Below, in pieces: positions 45,201-54,696 of a stretch of DNA of 64,000 bases. The notes beneath the pieces were generated by a model, which saw nothing but the letters and a program-made list of their open reading frames with translations, had not been told where the DNA came from and did no database searches. The DNA is from Ktedonobacter sp. SOSP1-85 (GTDB lineage: Bacteria; Chloroflexota; Ktedonobacteria; Ktedonobacterales; Ktedonobacteraceae). Numbering within the stretch: the stretch's first letter is position 1; each line of letters starts with the position of its first letter. The stretch is taken from contig NZ_BNJI01000001.1 in NCBI RefSeq assembly GCF_016587415.1, positions 4,875,501-4,939,500 of the forward strand. Direction: 5' to 3'. Position numbers and translations under genes: made by a program.

Positions 45201-47153
45201 ACACCAGGACAAGCACGTGAGAGCAAAGACGAATATATGCGCTCTGAAGCTGCAATTGCGCCTTACAAACATCTATTAGATGTCTACTCAAGCCGTTGGT
45301 TTACTAATTCAATTGTGGTAAGTAAACGTGATAAGGTTAACAAAGATAAGGCTCTCGATTTCATACGATCTGATGAAGCACAGATTTGGGTAGAAATTGG
45401 TACTCAACAGCAACTCAATGAAGAACAGCTTGCAGTACTAGAGAATGCTGAACGCGACGATAAAGAATATCGCTTTTTTCATTGGGAACTGGAGTTCCCT
45501 GAGATCTTTATTGATCTAAAGCATGCCAGCTTGAAAGATAATCCAGGCTTTGATGCTGTGGTCGGGAATCCACCTTATGGCGTAGTTATAGGAGAACCCA
45601 TGAAAAAGTTCTCCATAGAACACTTTAAATCGGCAGAGTATCAAACCAATACTTATGTAATTTTTGTGGAGCAAGGGATCAAACTGGCACGTAAAAATGG
45701 GTTACTTGGGTTTATAATTCCTACAACATACATAGGTATGCACTATTTTTCTAAATTGCGTCGTTTTATTTTGGAAAATACAACGCCTGTCAGTTTGAGT
45801 AAATTGAAATTTCCCGTTTTTGGCGATGCAACAGTTGAGTCATCATTAGCCATTCTTCAAGCCCGAGAAAAAACTAATCAATCTAATATCTTGGGACAAG
45901 CCTTTATCTACGATTCGCTCACCTCTTTTTTTAATCATGACAAGGCTCCCATTGTATTTAGCATTGATGATGTTTTGAATTATGACAAAAATGACTTCTT
46001 CTTTTTGGAAGAATCCCAAAACCAAACATTTGCGAAGAAATTACACTCGGCCTCGTGGAATTTAGCAGATATTTGTGACATTGCAACAGGTGCCAAGCCA
46101 TTTGAGATAGGAAAAGGGAAGCCACCTCAAACCGAGAAAATACAAAAAGAAAAACCATATGTTCTTGAGGGGAGCGCTCCTGATTCTACATGGTCACCAT
46201 TATTACGTGGCTCTCTCATTCAGCGGTATGTTAACCTATGGAACCATGACTATTGGATTCAATATGGGCCTTGGCTTGCTGCTCCCCGTGATCCAGCAAT
46301 ATTTGATGTCCCAAAAATTCTTGTCAGACGAACAGGAGATTCTATCATTGCGTTATACGATACAAAAAAATTTATCACGTTGAATAACATTTTTAATTTG
46401 ATCGTACATAAAAAAAATTTGAGTGAGTTATATGTGCTTTCTATACTTAACTCCAAACTATCAACTTACTACCATCGGGCCCAAGTAGGAGAGGCAGGGA
46501 AAGTATTTGCCGAAGTGAAGATCGTTGATTTAGGTAAATTGCCTATTCGTCGGATTCAATTTGTAACTCCTAAAGAGGAACGAAATGCTGCCTTGAAACA
46601 GGTAAAGCAACTTTTTGAGCGCTTCCTTCGGGATGCTGATTTAGCATTAATATTAACTTTTGTTGATCAATGCTTGCAGTGTAAACCAGAGGCTTCAGAT
46701 ATTGTGCACGATTTACTGGCATATGTAGCTCAAGTGATGCTAAGCTTCAATAAAGAAAAGTACACTATTCAGCGTGAATTCCTTGACTACCTCACCTCTA
46801 TTCTTCGGATTCAGCCACAACCCGATAAGAATGGTAAGGTGGGTATTGATGCTATGAAATATAAAGCAGAATTGCTTGACTACTCTGGTGATTATCAAAA
46901 GAATGAGTCTCATCTCACCTTCGAGCAGTTAAAGGGAATCCTTCTAGAGAGTAGCAATAAGAAACGTTACTTAGTGCCTTTGACTGCAGGTGTACTAGCG
47001 GATATTGAGAAGGCTTACCAGAATAACCTGCCTGAAGTGCTGCAACTCAAGAAACGCCTACAACGCACTGACTACCTTATTGACCAAATTGTCTATCGCC
47101 TCTATGACCTGAATGACGAAGAGATCCGAGTGGTTGAAGGCGAGGTACAGTAG
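42282..47153 (+). CDS. Eco57I-like adenine methyltransferase with a decayed N-terminal nuclease motif
   Basis: 1623 residues. The N6-adenine methylase has motif I VLDPAMGSGHFLVEA (about 814-828) and motif IV VVGNPPYG (about 1094-1101), flanked by TGSYYTPDYIV, the usual lead-in of Eco57I/BREX-PglX/DISARM-type enzymes. A target-recognition-like region follows. Near residues 294-325 lies what looks like the PD-(D/E)XK nuclease of type IIG enzymes: RLPDYTLYV, then ICLAYKWGRNLDG. The usual acid of E-x-K (as in 'EAKRWGRPLD') is Ala here, so cleavage is probably lost. It overlaps the helicase gene by one base (TAGTG), so methylation and translocation are coupled. Confidence 0.82.
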   Translation: MLLNEYEIPSQVILDLSSIERIAEFFAALGYNPNPESFPQSTEALKNNLHSGDEELRSKIRKMRRIGFRSDVSFSKFYVYVYVLSSLTQTLIKRIFRDLSKHEGDYLVVVCDEKIEEIDIVYIDRTFGTNAHFATQPSLPGVQPVFQNPVSTRMRLLSIKRSNPSHVVRRVLNRFRWPTTRSVVTQCEILSSAYDVAEWSEEYFNNRALFSDHYLTANVPAQDEWLDSRNDMREANQLTAAYQGLRRLYDDAADTFFEQPSGAMRQRLIEPALRILGFAKETSSQPYTQDGENRRLPDYTLYVPDDMGQPTSKVAICLAYKWGRNLDGYEEVDDVLGVTSLDPTDRENPGAVVVSLLDQEQVDWAFLTNGRTWRLYSAKTHSRATNYYEIDLDETLAMPRDHTDAKEAFRYFWFFFRANAFLPKKRDGYEEALSFLDWLLRECERYSLALGDSLKKNIFEEVFTYFAGGLMHDAQRRGALPTDMGMLTSEDRDSLLKPFFNATLTLLYRLLFLLYAESRYLLPLHERRGFYPHSLTNLKAEIAGFAENNEVQVRAKLQRHYSDKTFDLYARLQALFEAIDRGREDWNVPVYNGGLFATQSAITRQPTTPADWKKLIDSSTSEEIVTYILATFRVPDLSLSIGLDKLARGVDPARHELVSIDYKSLGVRQLGSIYEGLLEFKLRIALEEMVVIKEKYLPLSEAVRGGSYVVGRTPVIRANELYIENDRQERKATGSYYTPDYIVGYIIEQTVGPVLDVKESQLLPKFRSFEQQILQRQRESRVLQLRNMVSTDLSNIYKDYQHLVDDFFDIKVLDPAMGSGHFLVEAVDYITRRMLKFLDQVPTNPVRYELKKIELSIAEEMERQHIVIDRSKLTEVNLLKRQVLKRCIYGVDVNPMAVELAKVSVWLDSFTLGAPLSFLDHHLKTGNSLIGTRINEIRKAIEEGQLSLFGNNIWAGALLSTEGMIRVSKLTDVTPGQARESKDEYMRSEAAIAPYKHLLDVYSSRWFTNSIVVSKRDKVNKDKALDFIRSDEAQIWVEIGTQQQLNEEQLAVLENAERDDKEYRFFHWELEFPEIFIDLKHASLKDNPGFDAVVGNPPYGVVIGEPMKKFSIEHFKSAEYQTNTYVIFVEQGIKLARKNGLLGFIIPTTYIGMHYFSKLRRFILENTTPVSLSKLKFPVFGDATVESSLAILQAREKTNQSNILGQAFIYDSLTSFFNHDKAPIVFSIDDVLNYDKNDFFFLEESQNQTFAKKLHSASWNLADICDIATGAKPFEIGKGKPPQTEKIQKEKPYVLEGSAPDSTWSPLLRGSLIQRYVNLWNHDYWIQYGPWLAAPRDPAIFDVPKILVRRTGDSIIALYDTKKFITLNNIFNLIVHKKNLSELYVLSILNSKLSTYYHRAQVGEAGKVFAEVKIVDLGKLPIRRIQFVTPKEERNAALKQVKQLFERFLRDADLALILTFVDQCLQCKPEASDIVHDLLAYVAQVMLSFNKEKYTIQREFLDYLTSILRIQPQPDKNGKVGIDAMKYKAELLDYSGDYQKNESHLTFEQLKGILLESSNKKRYLVPLTAGVLADIEKAYQNNLPEVLQLKKRLQRTDYLIDQIVYRLYDLNDEEIRVVEGEVQ

Positions 47154-50100
47154 TGGAATCTCTTGAATCTGTCAATAAGCAACTCAGCCTTCCTCTCGAT
47201 GATGACGGTGTGCAAACCAAAAAGCTCGATGAACTTCCCTTTGTTATTGATAACCAACAATACATGATGAGTGATGTTCTCAATACCTTATTAGAACATC
47301 ACCAGGAGCATGCACTCGATATTGCAACGGCCTATTTCAACATTGGCGGTTGGCGTCTTCTCCATGAACGTCTCATTGCTCTTGCTTCTTTCCGTCTACT
47401 GCTTGGAGATGAGCCTGAGGCTGGTGCTGATATTGGTTTGCGTGAGATTGGGGCCAAGCCAGTAAAAAGGCTCATTCAGGAACTATCTGAGGTGAGCTTC
47501 AATGAGCAGACGCTCCGTCTTGTTGAGACACTGGTTGCTTTTTTACGCCAGGATTCTGTACAGGTACGTCGGTACACCTCTTCCTTTCTCCATGCCAAAT
47601 GTTACCTTTTCTACAATGATAGCGACTTTGCGCGTTTCTCTCCCCATACGGCCATTGTTGGCTCGTCCAACTTTACTCGTGCGGGTCTTTATACCAGTAA
47701 AGAGTTGAACCTGGTGCATCGGGCTGCCTTGCTTCCTGAGGAGATTGATCCTGAACGCCTCAAAGGTATTATGGAGCGACCTGAGCGGAAGCAGTTGACG
47801 CAAATGGACGAGGCGCAGCGTGTTCTGGCTGGTAACGTTCCAGGATTGCTTGCCATGAACCAGCTCTCTCAATGGTATGAGCAACACTGGGAGTCCTCCC
47901 AGGATTTTAAGGCAGAGCTCTTAGAACTGCTCAATGCCTCCAAGTTTGGACAGAAGGAATACAGTCCCTATCAGGTGTATATGAAGGCGATTTATGAGTA
48001 TTTTCGTGATGACCTGGAGACGGAGCAAGAGGGCAAACCTGTCGCGCGTTCTGCCGTAGAATTGAGTGAGTTTCAGGAGGACGCGGTTAAAAAGGCTCGG
48101 AAGATCCTTGCACGCTATGATGGGGTGATGGTGGCTGATAGCGTGGGACTTGGAAAAACCTGGATTGGGAAGAAACTGCTTGAAGATTATGCCTACCACT
48201 TGCGCTATAAGGCAGTGGTGATTTGTCCGGCGGCATTGCAAAAGATGTGGCATGACGAGCTCCTCAATGCCAGTATTGCCGCCCAGATCGTGACCCAGGA
48301 GGCACTGGGGCGCGAGGAATTTGACCTGCACAGCGTTGCCGATGCGGATGTGATCCTGATTGATGAAAGTCATAACTTTCGGAATCATGCTACTCAGCGC
48401 TACGAGAACCTGGAGCGGTTACTGGCCGCGAACCAGCGTCGTGGTGGGATTAGTCATGAGCGCAAGAAAATTATTTTGCTTACTGCTACCCCCATTAATA
48501 ATGGTGTGTTTGACCTCTATAATCAGATCAACCTGTTTACCGGTGGGGATCGCAGCTATTTTGCCGCAGCAGGCATTGGCGATCTACAACGCTATTTTGC
48601 CGTCGCACGGCAGATGAGTCGCCAACGTGAGAGCAGCATTGCCCTTTTTAACTTGCTTGAAGAAGTAGTGATTCGTCGTACACGCCCTTTTATCAAGAAA
48701 GCGTATCCGGACGCGATGATTAATGGGCAACCTATTCACTGGCCGGAACGTCGGCTCAGGACCATTCGTTATCACCTGGAGCACGCTTATAGTGGTATCT
48801 ATGGCCAGATTGTAGATGGTATTGAGATGTTACGTCTGGCTCCCTATCGCCTGGAGACGTATAAGAAGAAAGGGGTCGAGCGCGATCAATTTGAGGAGGG
48901 GCGTGAGGAGGCTCTGGTAGGCATTTTCAAGAGCCGCTATTTGAAGCGCTTTGAGAGTAGTATCGAGGCCTTCCGCATTAGCGTGCGGCGTGCGCTGGAG
49001 TTCCTCGAAACCTTTGAGAGCTATATCCTTGATGGCAAAGTGCTTGATAGTGCGAGTTTCCAGAAGGCAATGCGGTTCCTTTCGCGTGAGGATGAGGAAG
49101 ATGATGCTACGGCTATGCCCAACTCACGCGCAGATGACCTGGATGCCAATGTGGAGGCACGCCAGTTCCTGGAGGGTCTGCCCACACTTGAGGCATCCCA
49201 GTATGATCTCAAGCGATTGCACAAGGATATTCGAAAAGATGTCGATGCGTTGCGTGTTATCTGGCAGCGTATTAATCTCATTACGCCGCGGAATGATGCG
49301 AAGTTAGCGCGCCTCAAGGAGTTGCTGGCCGGGGAACTCAAAGGGCAGAAGGTCCTGATTTTTACGTACTATAAGGATACCGCGCGCTATCTCTACCGAG
49401 AGCTGTGTGCTGATGATGCAGCAAGTGAGCAGTGGCGCAGTGAGGCGGGGAATCCGCATATTCGCCGTATGGATAGCGGGGCGGATACCAAAGAGCGGGC
49501 GCGCCTGGTGGCGCAGTTCGCGCCTATCGCGAATAAGCGGACTGATATTATGGGGACGGACGATGAAATTGATATTTTGATCTCGACCGATGTGCTCTCC
49601 GAAGGGCAAAATTTGCAGGATTGTGGCGTGCTCATCAACTATGATCTGCACTGGAACCCAACGCGTATGATTCAGCGGGCCGGTCGTATTGATCGCTTGG
49701 GAACGAGCTTTGAGACGCTCTGGGTTCATAATATGTTTCCTGATGATGGGCTGGAACAATTGCTTAACCTGGTGGAGAGCCTCTCGCGCAAGATTAGTGA
49801 GATTGATCGGAACGGTTTGCTTGATGCAAGCATCCTTGGGGAGGTCGTGCATCCTCAAAACTTTAATACGCTCAAAAGGATTGCGGAGGAGGATGGAAGC
49901 GTCATCGAAGAGCAGGAGCAATTTGCGGAACTGGTTAGCAGCGAGTTCTTGTTACAACACCTCAAAGATCTCCTGGGACAGGGACTTCTACAAAGCCTGA
50001 CAGATTTACCCGATGGTATTCATAGTGGGTTGAGACGCCGCGGGGCCAAAGGCGTGTTCTTCTACTTTACTGCACAGGAGAAGAAGCGTCGCCAGTCTGG

Positions 50101-50674
50101 GGCTGCGCTGAACTTTGAGCGAAGGCAAGTAACGACGACTGGGAAAAAGCAACACTTTTGGCGCTACATTGACCTGGTTGATGGGAGTGCTGACTATGGC
50201 GAGATTGAAGAGAACCGGTATCTGATTACCAACCTTATTCAGTGCCAGCCTGATACCCCACGTATTGCTCCCGTACGTGGAGAGGTGAACATCTTTGAGT
50301 TGCAGGAGAAAGTGATAGCTTCGATCTTGCAGTCGTCGGCTGAGCAAGTGGCTCGCGAGGAAGCACCGCGGGTACTAGATCCCATTCAACAAACGGTAGC
50401 ATCCGTACTGAAACGGTATCTGAATCATCCTGGAGTGCAGCGCCAGGAGGTTATTGCCGCACTGCAACGGGTAAATGTGCCACAACCACGAGTTTATACG
50501 AGAACGCTGCGTAAGGCTTATGATACGTTCAAACGTGATGGACAGATGACAAATTTACTTTCGACTGTGCTCAGTATTGGTGAACAAAGTCCAACTCGAG
50601 AACAAGATCAGGAGAAAACTGAGAGGATACGACGGGAAGATCTCAAGCTGATTTGCTTTGAGTATGTCTGGTAG
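47153..50674 (+). CDS. PLD-nuclease/SNF2-helicase fusion of a restriction system
   Basis: 1173 residues from a GTG start, with GAGG a few bases upstream. An N-terminal phospholipase-D-like nuclease domain has SFLHAKCYLFYND (HxK near 146-148) and TAIVGSSNFTRAG (about 164-176). A full SNF2-type helicase follows: Walker A ADSVGLGKTW (about 325-335), DESH box VILIDESHNF (about 400-409), TATPINNG, and motif VI MIQRAGRIDRLG (about 838-849). Helicase-PLD proteins translocate on and cut unmodified DNA in DISARM-like and type I/III-like systems. Here it would supply the nuclease missing from the methylase. It shares its PLD domain with the protein at 34098. Confidence 0.85.
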   Translation: MESLESVNKQLSLPLDDDGVQTKKLDELPFVIDNQQYMMSDVLNTLLEHHQEHALDIATAYFNIGGWRLLHERLIALASFRLLLGDEPEAGADIGLREIGAKPVKRLIQELSEVSFNEQTLRLVETLVAFLRQDSVQVRRYTSSFLHAKCYLFYNDSDFARFSPHTAIVGSSNFTRAGLYTSKELNLVHRAALLPEEIDPERLKGIMERPERKQLTQMDEAQRVLAGNVPGLLAMNQLSQWYEQHWESSQDFKAELLELLNASKFGQKEYSPYQVYMKAIYEYFRDDLETEQEGKPVARSAVELSEFQEDAVKKARKILARYDGVMVADSVGLGKTWIGKKLLEDYAYHLRYKAVVICPAALQKMWHDELLNASIAAQIVTQEALGREEFDLHSVADADVILIDESHNFRNHATQRYENLERLLAANQRRGGISHERKKIILLTATPINNGVFDLYNQINLFTGGDRSYFAAAGIGDLQRYFAVARQMSRQRESSIALFNLLEEVVIRRTRPFIKKAYPDAMINGQPIHWPERRLRTIRYHLEHAYSGIYGQIVDGIEMLRLAPYRLETYKKKGVERDQFEEGREEALVGIFKSRYLKRFESSIEAFRISVRRALEFLETFESYILDGKVLDSASFQKAMRFLSREDEEDDATAMPNSRADDLDANVEARQFLEGLPTLEASQYDLKRLHKDIRKDVDALRVIWQRINLITPRNDAKLARLKELLAGELKGQKVLIFTYYKDTARYLYRELCADDAASEQWRSEAGNPHIRRMDSGADTKERARLVAQFAPIANKRTDIMGTDDEIDILISTDVLSEGQNLQDCGVLINYDLHWNPTRMIQRAGRIDRLGTSFETLWVHNMFPDDGLEQLLNLVESLSRKISEIDRNGLLDASILGEVVHPQNFNTLKRIAEEDGSVIEEQEQFAELVSSEFLLQHLKDLLGQGLLQSLTDLPDGIHSGLRRRGAKGVFFYFTAQEKKRRQSGAALNFERRQVTTTGKKQHFWRYIDLVDGSADYGEIEENRYLITNLIQCQPDTPRIAPVRGEVNIFELQEKVIASILQSSAEQVAREEAPRVLDPIQQTVASVLKRYLNHPGVQRQEVIAALQRVNVPQPRVYTRTLRKAYDTFKRDGQMTNLLSTVLSIGEQSPTREQDQEKTERIRREDLKLICFEYVW

Positions 50675-50787
50675 CTATAATGTGCATTTTGGTAAATAGA
50701 TGTGATTTGGGTTTAACATCAAATTGTCTGTCGATGTCGCGCTCCTGAATCTGCTGGATAAAAGTATTTTCTAGAAGGATCATTATA

Positions 50788-53733
50788 GTGGCAAAATTAG
50801 ATGAGATAAAGAGACACTTATGGGCATTAACAGACAATCTACGTGCTAATTCTACCCTAAAACCGTCAGAATACTCTGAGTTGATCCTGGGATTGATTTT
50901 TCTTCAGTTTGCTAACGAACGCGTTAAACAAGTAAAGGCTGAGATACGAGCGACGCGTCCAGCAGGGTATGAGATCACGGATAATGATTATTTAGAACGT
51001 GGTGCTTTCATCCTCTCTCCAAGAACTTACTTTGATGAGTTATTGAAACTGCCCAGAAACACAAATATGGGCGAAATTGTTAACAACGTCATGAGCGCTA
51101 TCGAAGCAAAGAATGAAGCTCTCAAAGGGGTGTTGCCAAAAAAATTTACTCGGCTCACGACTGATAGTATTTTTGCTCTTCTCGAAGCCCTGAAAGATGT
51201 TTCTTTCGATATTGAGCCTGACGTTTTTGGAAAGCTCTATGAGTATTTCCTGGGTAAATTCGCCATGGCTGAGGGCCAGCGCAGCGGTGAATTTTTTACG
51301 CCACCCTCTATTGCACGATTGATTGTGGAAGTCCTTGAACCTGCCAAGGGGCATATCTTGGATCCTGTTTGTGGTTCTGGTGGTATGTTTGTCCAAAGTG
51401 CGCGCTTTCTACACAATCATCAGCTCAATCCAGAAAACCGCGTCTATATCTGGGGTCAGGAGATTAAGGAAGAGATGGTTCGCCTATGCCGTATGAACTT
51501 GGCCGTGAATGGGCTTTCAGGCAATATTGCTTTTACCAATAGTCTCTATGGCGAAATACAAGATCTTTGGGGACAGTTCGATTTTGTGATGGCCAATCCC
51601 CCTTTCAATATCAGCGGTGTAGATAAAACGAAGGTCATGGGTGATAATCAGCGCTATCCTTTTGGTTCACCACGCGTGGATAATGCCAATTATCTTTGGA
51701 TACAGATGTTTTACAGTGCGTTGAATGCCAAAGGGCGTGCGGGCTTTGTGATGGCAAACTCAGCCAACCATGCTCGTGGTTCGGAACTGGATATTCGCCG
51801 TCAACTGCTAGAGAAGAAAGCTGTTGATGTGATTATCTCAGTTAGCCCCAACTTTTTTTATACTGTAACATTGCCTTGTACGCTTTGGTTCCTTGATAAA
51901 GGCAAAGTCGGCACAGATCGTGAAAATAAAGTTCTTTTTATTGACGCACGCAATATTTATCATCAGGTTGATCGTGTGCATCGTGAATTCTGGCCTGAAG
52001 ACGTCGAGTATATCGCTAACATTGTGCGTCTCTATAGAGAGGAGCGCGTAGAGTACAGATATGGCAGTCAAAGGCTGCAAGAAACATTTCCTGATGGAGT
52101 GTATGCTGATATACCAGGACTGTGTAAGGTGATTACGCTTGCAGAGATCGAAGCGCAGGAGTGGAGCCTTAATCCAAGTCGTTATACAGAGTTACTTACT
52201 CCACCTGAAAAGTTTAAACAAGCCAAACTACATGAAATAGCAGAGATACAGAGAGGGCTTCCCCTAAGGAGCAAAGATCCAACTGAAAAGATATCTATTG
52301 TAAATGTTTTTGACTTATATCTTGTTAAATCAAGAAATATCCAGGATAACGGAAATATTGATATAAAGTCTTTAGAGAAGGTAGATTTTGATGGCGCTGA
52401 TATAACAGTGCCGAGAAATATAGACAAAAAGTATTTTTTGCAACCATACGATATTTTAGTCGCAACTATAGGCAATGTTCGAAATATACCTGTTGCAATT
52501 ATCAATGATGAGTTATCTGAAAATACTGTTTTCACGCAATCACTTCTAAGGGTTAGAGTGAATGCAGCGGTAGCTGATCCCCAAAGTGTGTTTACATTTT
52601 TACGATCCGAGACGGGGCAACAAATCATGCGGAGTTATGCATCTTCCCTCGGAGGCAATCTTCCGCAAATTAACACTTACACCCTTGCCCAGATTAGTAT
52701 CTTCCTTCCTAACTCCTCTCACACTAAGGAAGTCAACGTTGAGGAACTTAGCTTCTTGTCCCAAGTGGTTCACCAACTGAAAAATGACATTGTGCCGGCT
52801 TTAGACAAGCTGGCAGAGCAACCAAATAGTCAAGCAAAGGTCAATGATCCACAAATAGAGTCGGTTGCAGGAAGATTGAAAGAACTTGCATTTCTGTTAT
52901 CACCTCCGTCTTTAGCTGATAAAGTTATGAATAGCTATCCAATGCCTATAGCGTTAGCATATAGACGTTTTTTGGAAGCAAAATTCAATGTGTATGAGCA
53001 GGTATCGCGACTTAAAGATCTATTTGAGGCAACTGGATTTTTTATTTATAATGTTGTTCTAGCTGATGCTTTGCAACGTCTTGATCCCAACCAATATCGG
53101 ATTGCAGATAAAGGAGCACGAAAAGCTTATAATGGCTATTCCATGAGTGCTCGTATGGATTTTGTGGATGCTATTATTAGTATTGCAAGATCCAATAATG
53201 GCAAAGATTTGTTTTTGACTGAATTGATTCAGTCCTCTGTAGTTCCTCATGCAAAGGAACTACAAGATAAATTTCGTAATCAACTCTCGCATACTGCTAC
53301 ACCTTCAGAAAGTCAACAAAGAAAGATTCTCAAGAGATATCAGCCTGTAGTTGAAGAGATGCTTACCCAGCTAGAATTTTTGTCTGCCTATCGTCTCATC
53401 CGAGTACCTTCTTTCCATATTAAGAAAGGCAAATTAATGTATAGAATGGAAATTTACCAGGGGGTGATGCCAAAAGTGGATGAGAAAGAAAATGGTAGCT
53501 TGATCCCTATCCAAGCAGAGCATGATCATATTGTACTGATGGATAGAGATGACAGAATATTGGATTTGCATCCTCTTTATCAGCTCCTAGCCAATGATGC
53601 CACCCATCAAGAGATGCACCTGTGCTTCTTTAAACAACGTAAAGAAAGTAGCAGACTCTTAGAGGGAGAGAGTGTGCAGGGCGCATTTTATGTTGAGTTG
53701 GATGGCTTTGACGATTTTAAGCTTTATGATTGA
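50788..53733 (+). CDS. Type I restriction-modification M-S fusion
   Basis: 981 residues from a GTG with AAGGAT upstream. The HsdM part has the helical N domain (SEYSELILGLIFLQFANERV), GEFFTPPSIARLIVE, motif I LDPVCGSGGMF (about 190-200) and NPPF in FVMANPPFNI (about 269). From ~470 it continues into an HsdS-like target-recognition domain (KLHEIAEIQRGLPLRSKD, then LLRVRVN and GGNLPQINTYTLAQISIFLP), then a long helical/charged extension. Fusion of M and S is less common than separate genes. No HsdR is in the window; restriction may be carried out by the PLD-SNF2 protein 110 bp upstream. Confidence 0.82.
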   Translation: MAKLDEIKRHLWALTDNLRANSTLKPSEYSELILGLIFLQFANERVKQVKAEIRATRPAGYEITDNDYLERGAFILSPRTYFDELLKLPRNTNMGEIVNNVMSAIEAKNEALKGVLPKKFTRLTTDSIFALLEALKDVSFDIEPDVFGKLYEYFLGKFAMAEGQRSGEFFTPPSIARLIVEVLEPAKGHILDPVCGSGGMFVQSARFLHNHQLNPENRVYIWGQEIKEEMVRLCRMNLAVNGLSGNIAFTNSLYGEIQDLWGQFDFVMANPPFNISGVDKTKVMGDNQRYPFGSPRVDNANYLWIQMFYSALNAKGRAGFVMANSANHARGSELDIRRQLLEKKAVDVIISVSPNFFYTVTLPCTLWFLDKGKVGTDRENKVLFIDARNIYHQVDRVHREFWPEDVEYIANIVRLYREERVEYRYGSQRLQETFPDGVYADIPGLCKVITLAEIEAQEWSLNPSRYTELLTPPEKFKQAKLHEIAEIQRGLPLRSKDPTEKISIVNVFDLYLVKSRNIQDNGNIDIKSLEKVDFDGADITVPRNIDKKYFLQPYDILVATIGNVRNIPVAIINDELSENTVFTQSLLRVRVNAAVADPQSVFTFLRSETGQQIMRSYASSLGGNLPQINTYTLAQISIFLPNSSHTKEVNVEELSFLSQVVHQLKNDIVPALDKLAEQPNSQAKVNDPQIESVAGRLKELAFLLSPPSLADKVMNSYPMPIALAYRRFLEAKFNVYEQVSRLKDLFEATGFFIYNVVLADALQRLDPNQYRIADKGARKAYNGYSMSARMDFVDAIISIARSNNGKDLFLTELIQSSVVPHAKELQDKFRNQLSHTATPSESQQRKILKRYQPVVEEMLTQLEFLSAYRLIRVPSFHIKKGKLMYRMEIYQGVMPKVDEKENGSLIPIQAEHDHIVLMDRDDRILDLHPLYQLLANDATHQEMHLCFFKQRKESSRLLEGESVQGAFYVELDGFDDFKLYD

Positions 53734-53789
53734 CTTAGGTGTGTGCCCTTTCGTTGCTTGGCGGGCTGTTATACGCCCATGTGTTCTTC

Positions 53790-54220
53790 TTATAAAGACA
53801 TGATGGTGTGTAACTGTTCTACCGTGCCTTCCACATTATAGATGATCATATCAGAATGTTTAAGCAAGGCAGGTAGGGTATAGGGACGCCGCACCACGAT
53901 AGAATGCGTAGCTATCCCTTCCTGGCAGAGGTATTGATTTCGAGTAGGGCGTCATGATCAAGGCGATTATCACCAACAAAGATGACTCCTTGATGGCCGA
54001 ACTGGTGAACATAGCAGTGTAGCGCTTCTCCTTTGTTGATCATCAGTGGGGCAAGAACCTCAATAAGACCAGGATTTTCGTCCACCAGAATGTCTTGAGT
54101 TGTACAAAGGCTGGTTTCATGTCCGCAGCCAACACACTTACACAAAGCAGTGCGATCGGGATGAGGTGGCTCAGCACCATAATCTGCAAAGAGGAATAAG
54201 AATATGTATTGCATTTTCAG
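53790..54220 (-). pseudogene. Frameshifted HAD-phosphatase-like fragment
   Basis: The minus-strand frame ending at 53912 carries LAPLMINKGEALHCYVHQFG, then VIFVGDNRLDHDALLEIN. After this, similarity moves to another frame (QYLCQEGIATHSIVVRRPYT, ending MIIYNVEGTVEQLHTIMSL) that stops at 53790. The K-G-E-A plus GDN..D pattern and the C-terminal 'adyvv..veqvl..l' resemble the last motifs of HAD phosphatases such as trehalose-6-phosphatase. The DxDxT start is missing. A 4-bp loss near 53940 in an ATCAATC-type repeat would explain the shift. The family is tentative; a Cys cluster (LCKCVGCGHETSLC) is unexplained. Confidence 0.4.
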
Positions 54221-54279
54221 CATATTGATGCGTTTATATAAGAGGGAATTGATGTGAAAACAATGATAAAGGAGATACG

Positions 54280-54678
54280 ATGGACCCAATCTCTACCGTG
54301 GAGGCTGCGCTTACAGCAGGCGTTGCGACAAGCGCGCAACCCTTGGTCAGCCAAGCACTAAAAGACGCATATCAGGGCTTGAAAGCTCTCATCGTGCGTC
54401 GCTACGGCGACAAACCCAAAGTGCAGGAAGCGCTCAAAGACCACGAGGAAGATCCCGAAACCTACGCCAAACCTCTGCAAAAGGCTCTGCGTAGCGCCCA
54501 GATCGAGAACGACGACGAGATCCTCAGAGCGGCTCAACACCTTCTAACGCTGATCCAGCAGCAACAGGTTGGCACGGGCAACTACAATATCCAGAATAGC
54601 GGGCTCGTCCAAGGTCAGATCATAGGGGGCACGGGCCACAAAATCGACATGAGTTTTGGGGAACCTCCAAAGAAGTAG
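54280..54678 (+). CDS. Bell-like effector with a C-terminal amyloid-signalling motif
   Basis: 132 residues; AAGGAG lies close before the ATG. Residues 1-92 are helical and match the pattern of bacterial Bell domains, the analogues of fungal HeLo/HELL pore-forming domains: MDPISTVEAALTAGVATSAQ, then LVSQALKDAYQGLKALIVRR, an acidic middle with dP, and DDEILRAAQHLLTL. After a Gln-rich hinge the tail (101-126) reads NYNIQNSGLVQGQIIGGTGH and KIDMSF. Tails of this type (BASS) form amyloid templated by a matching motif on an NLR. The two following genes carry that motif at their N termini. Predicted role: membrane-attacking cell-death effector switched on by the NLRs. Functional assignment rests on motif and gene order. 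Confidence 0.7.
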   Translation: MDPISTVEAALTAGVATSAQPLVSQALKDAYQGLKALIVRRYGDKPKVQEALKDHEEDPETYAKPLQKALRSAQIENDDEILRAAQHLLTLIQQQQVGTGNYNIQNSGLVQGQIIGGTGHKIDMSFGEPPKK

Positions 54679-54696
54679 AGAAGGTGCGACCGCTTC

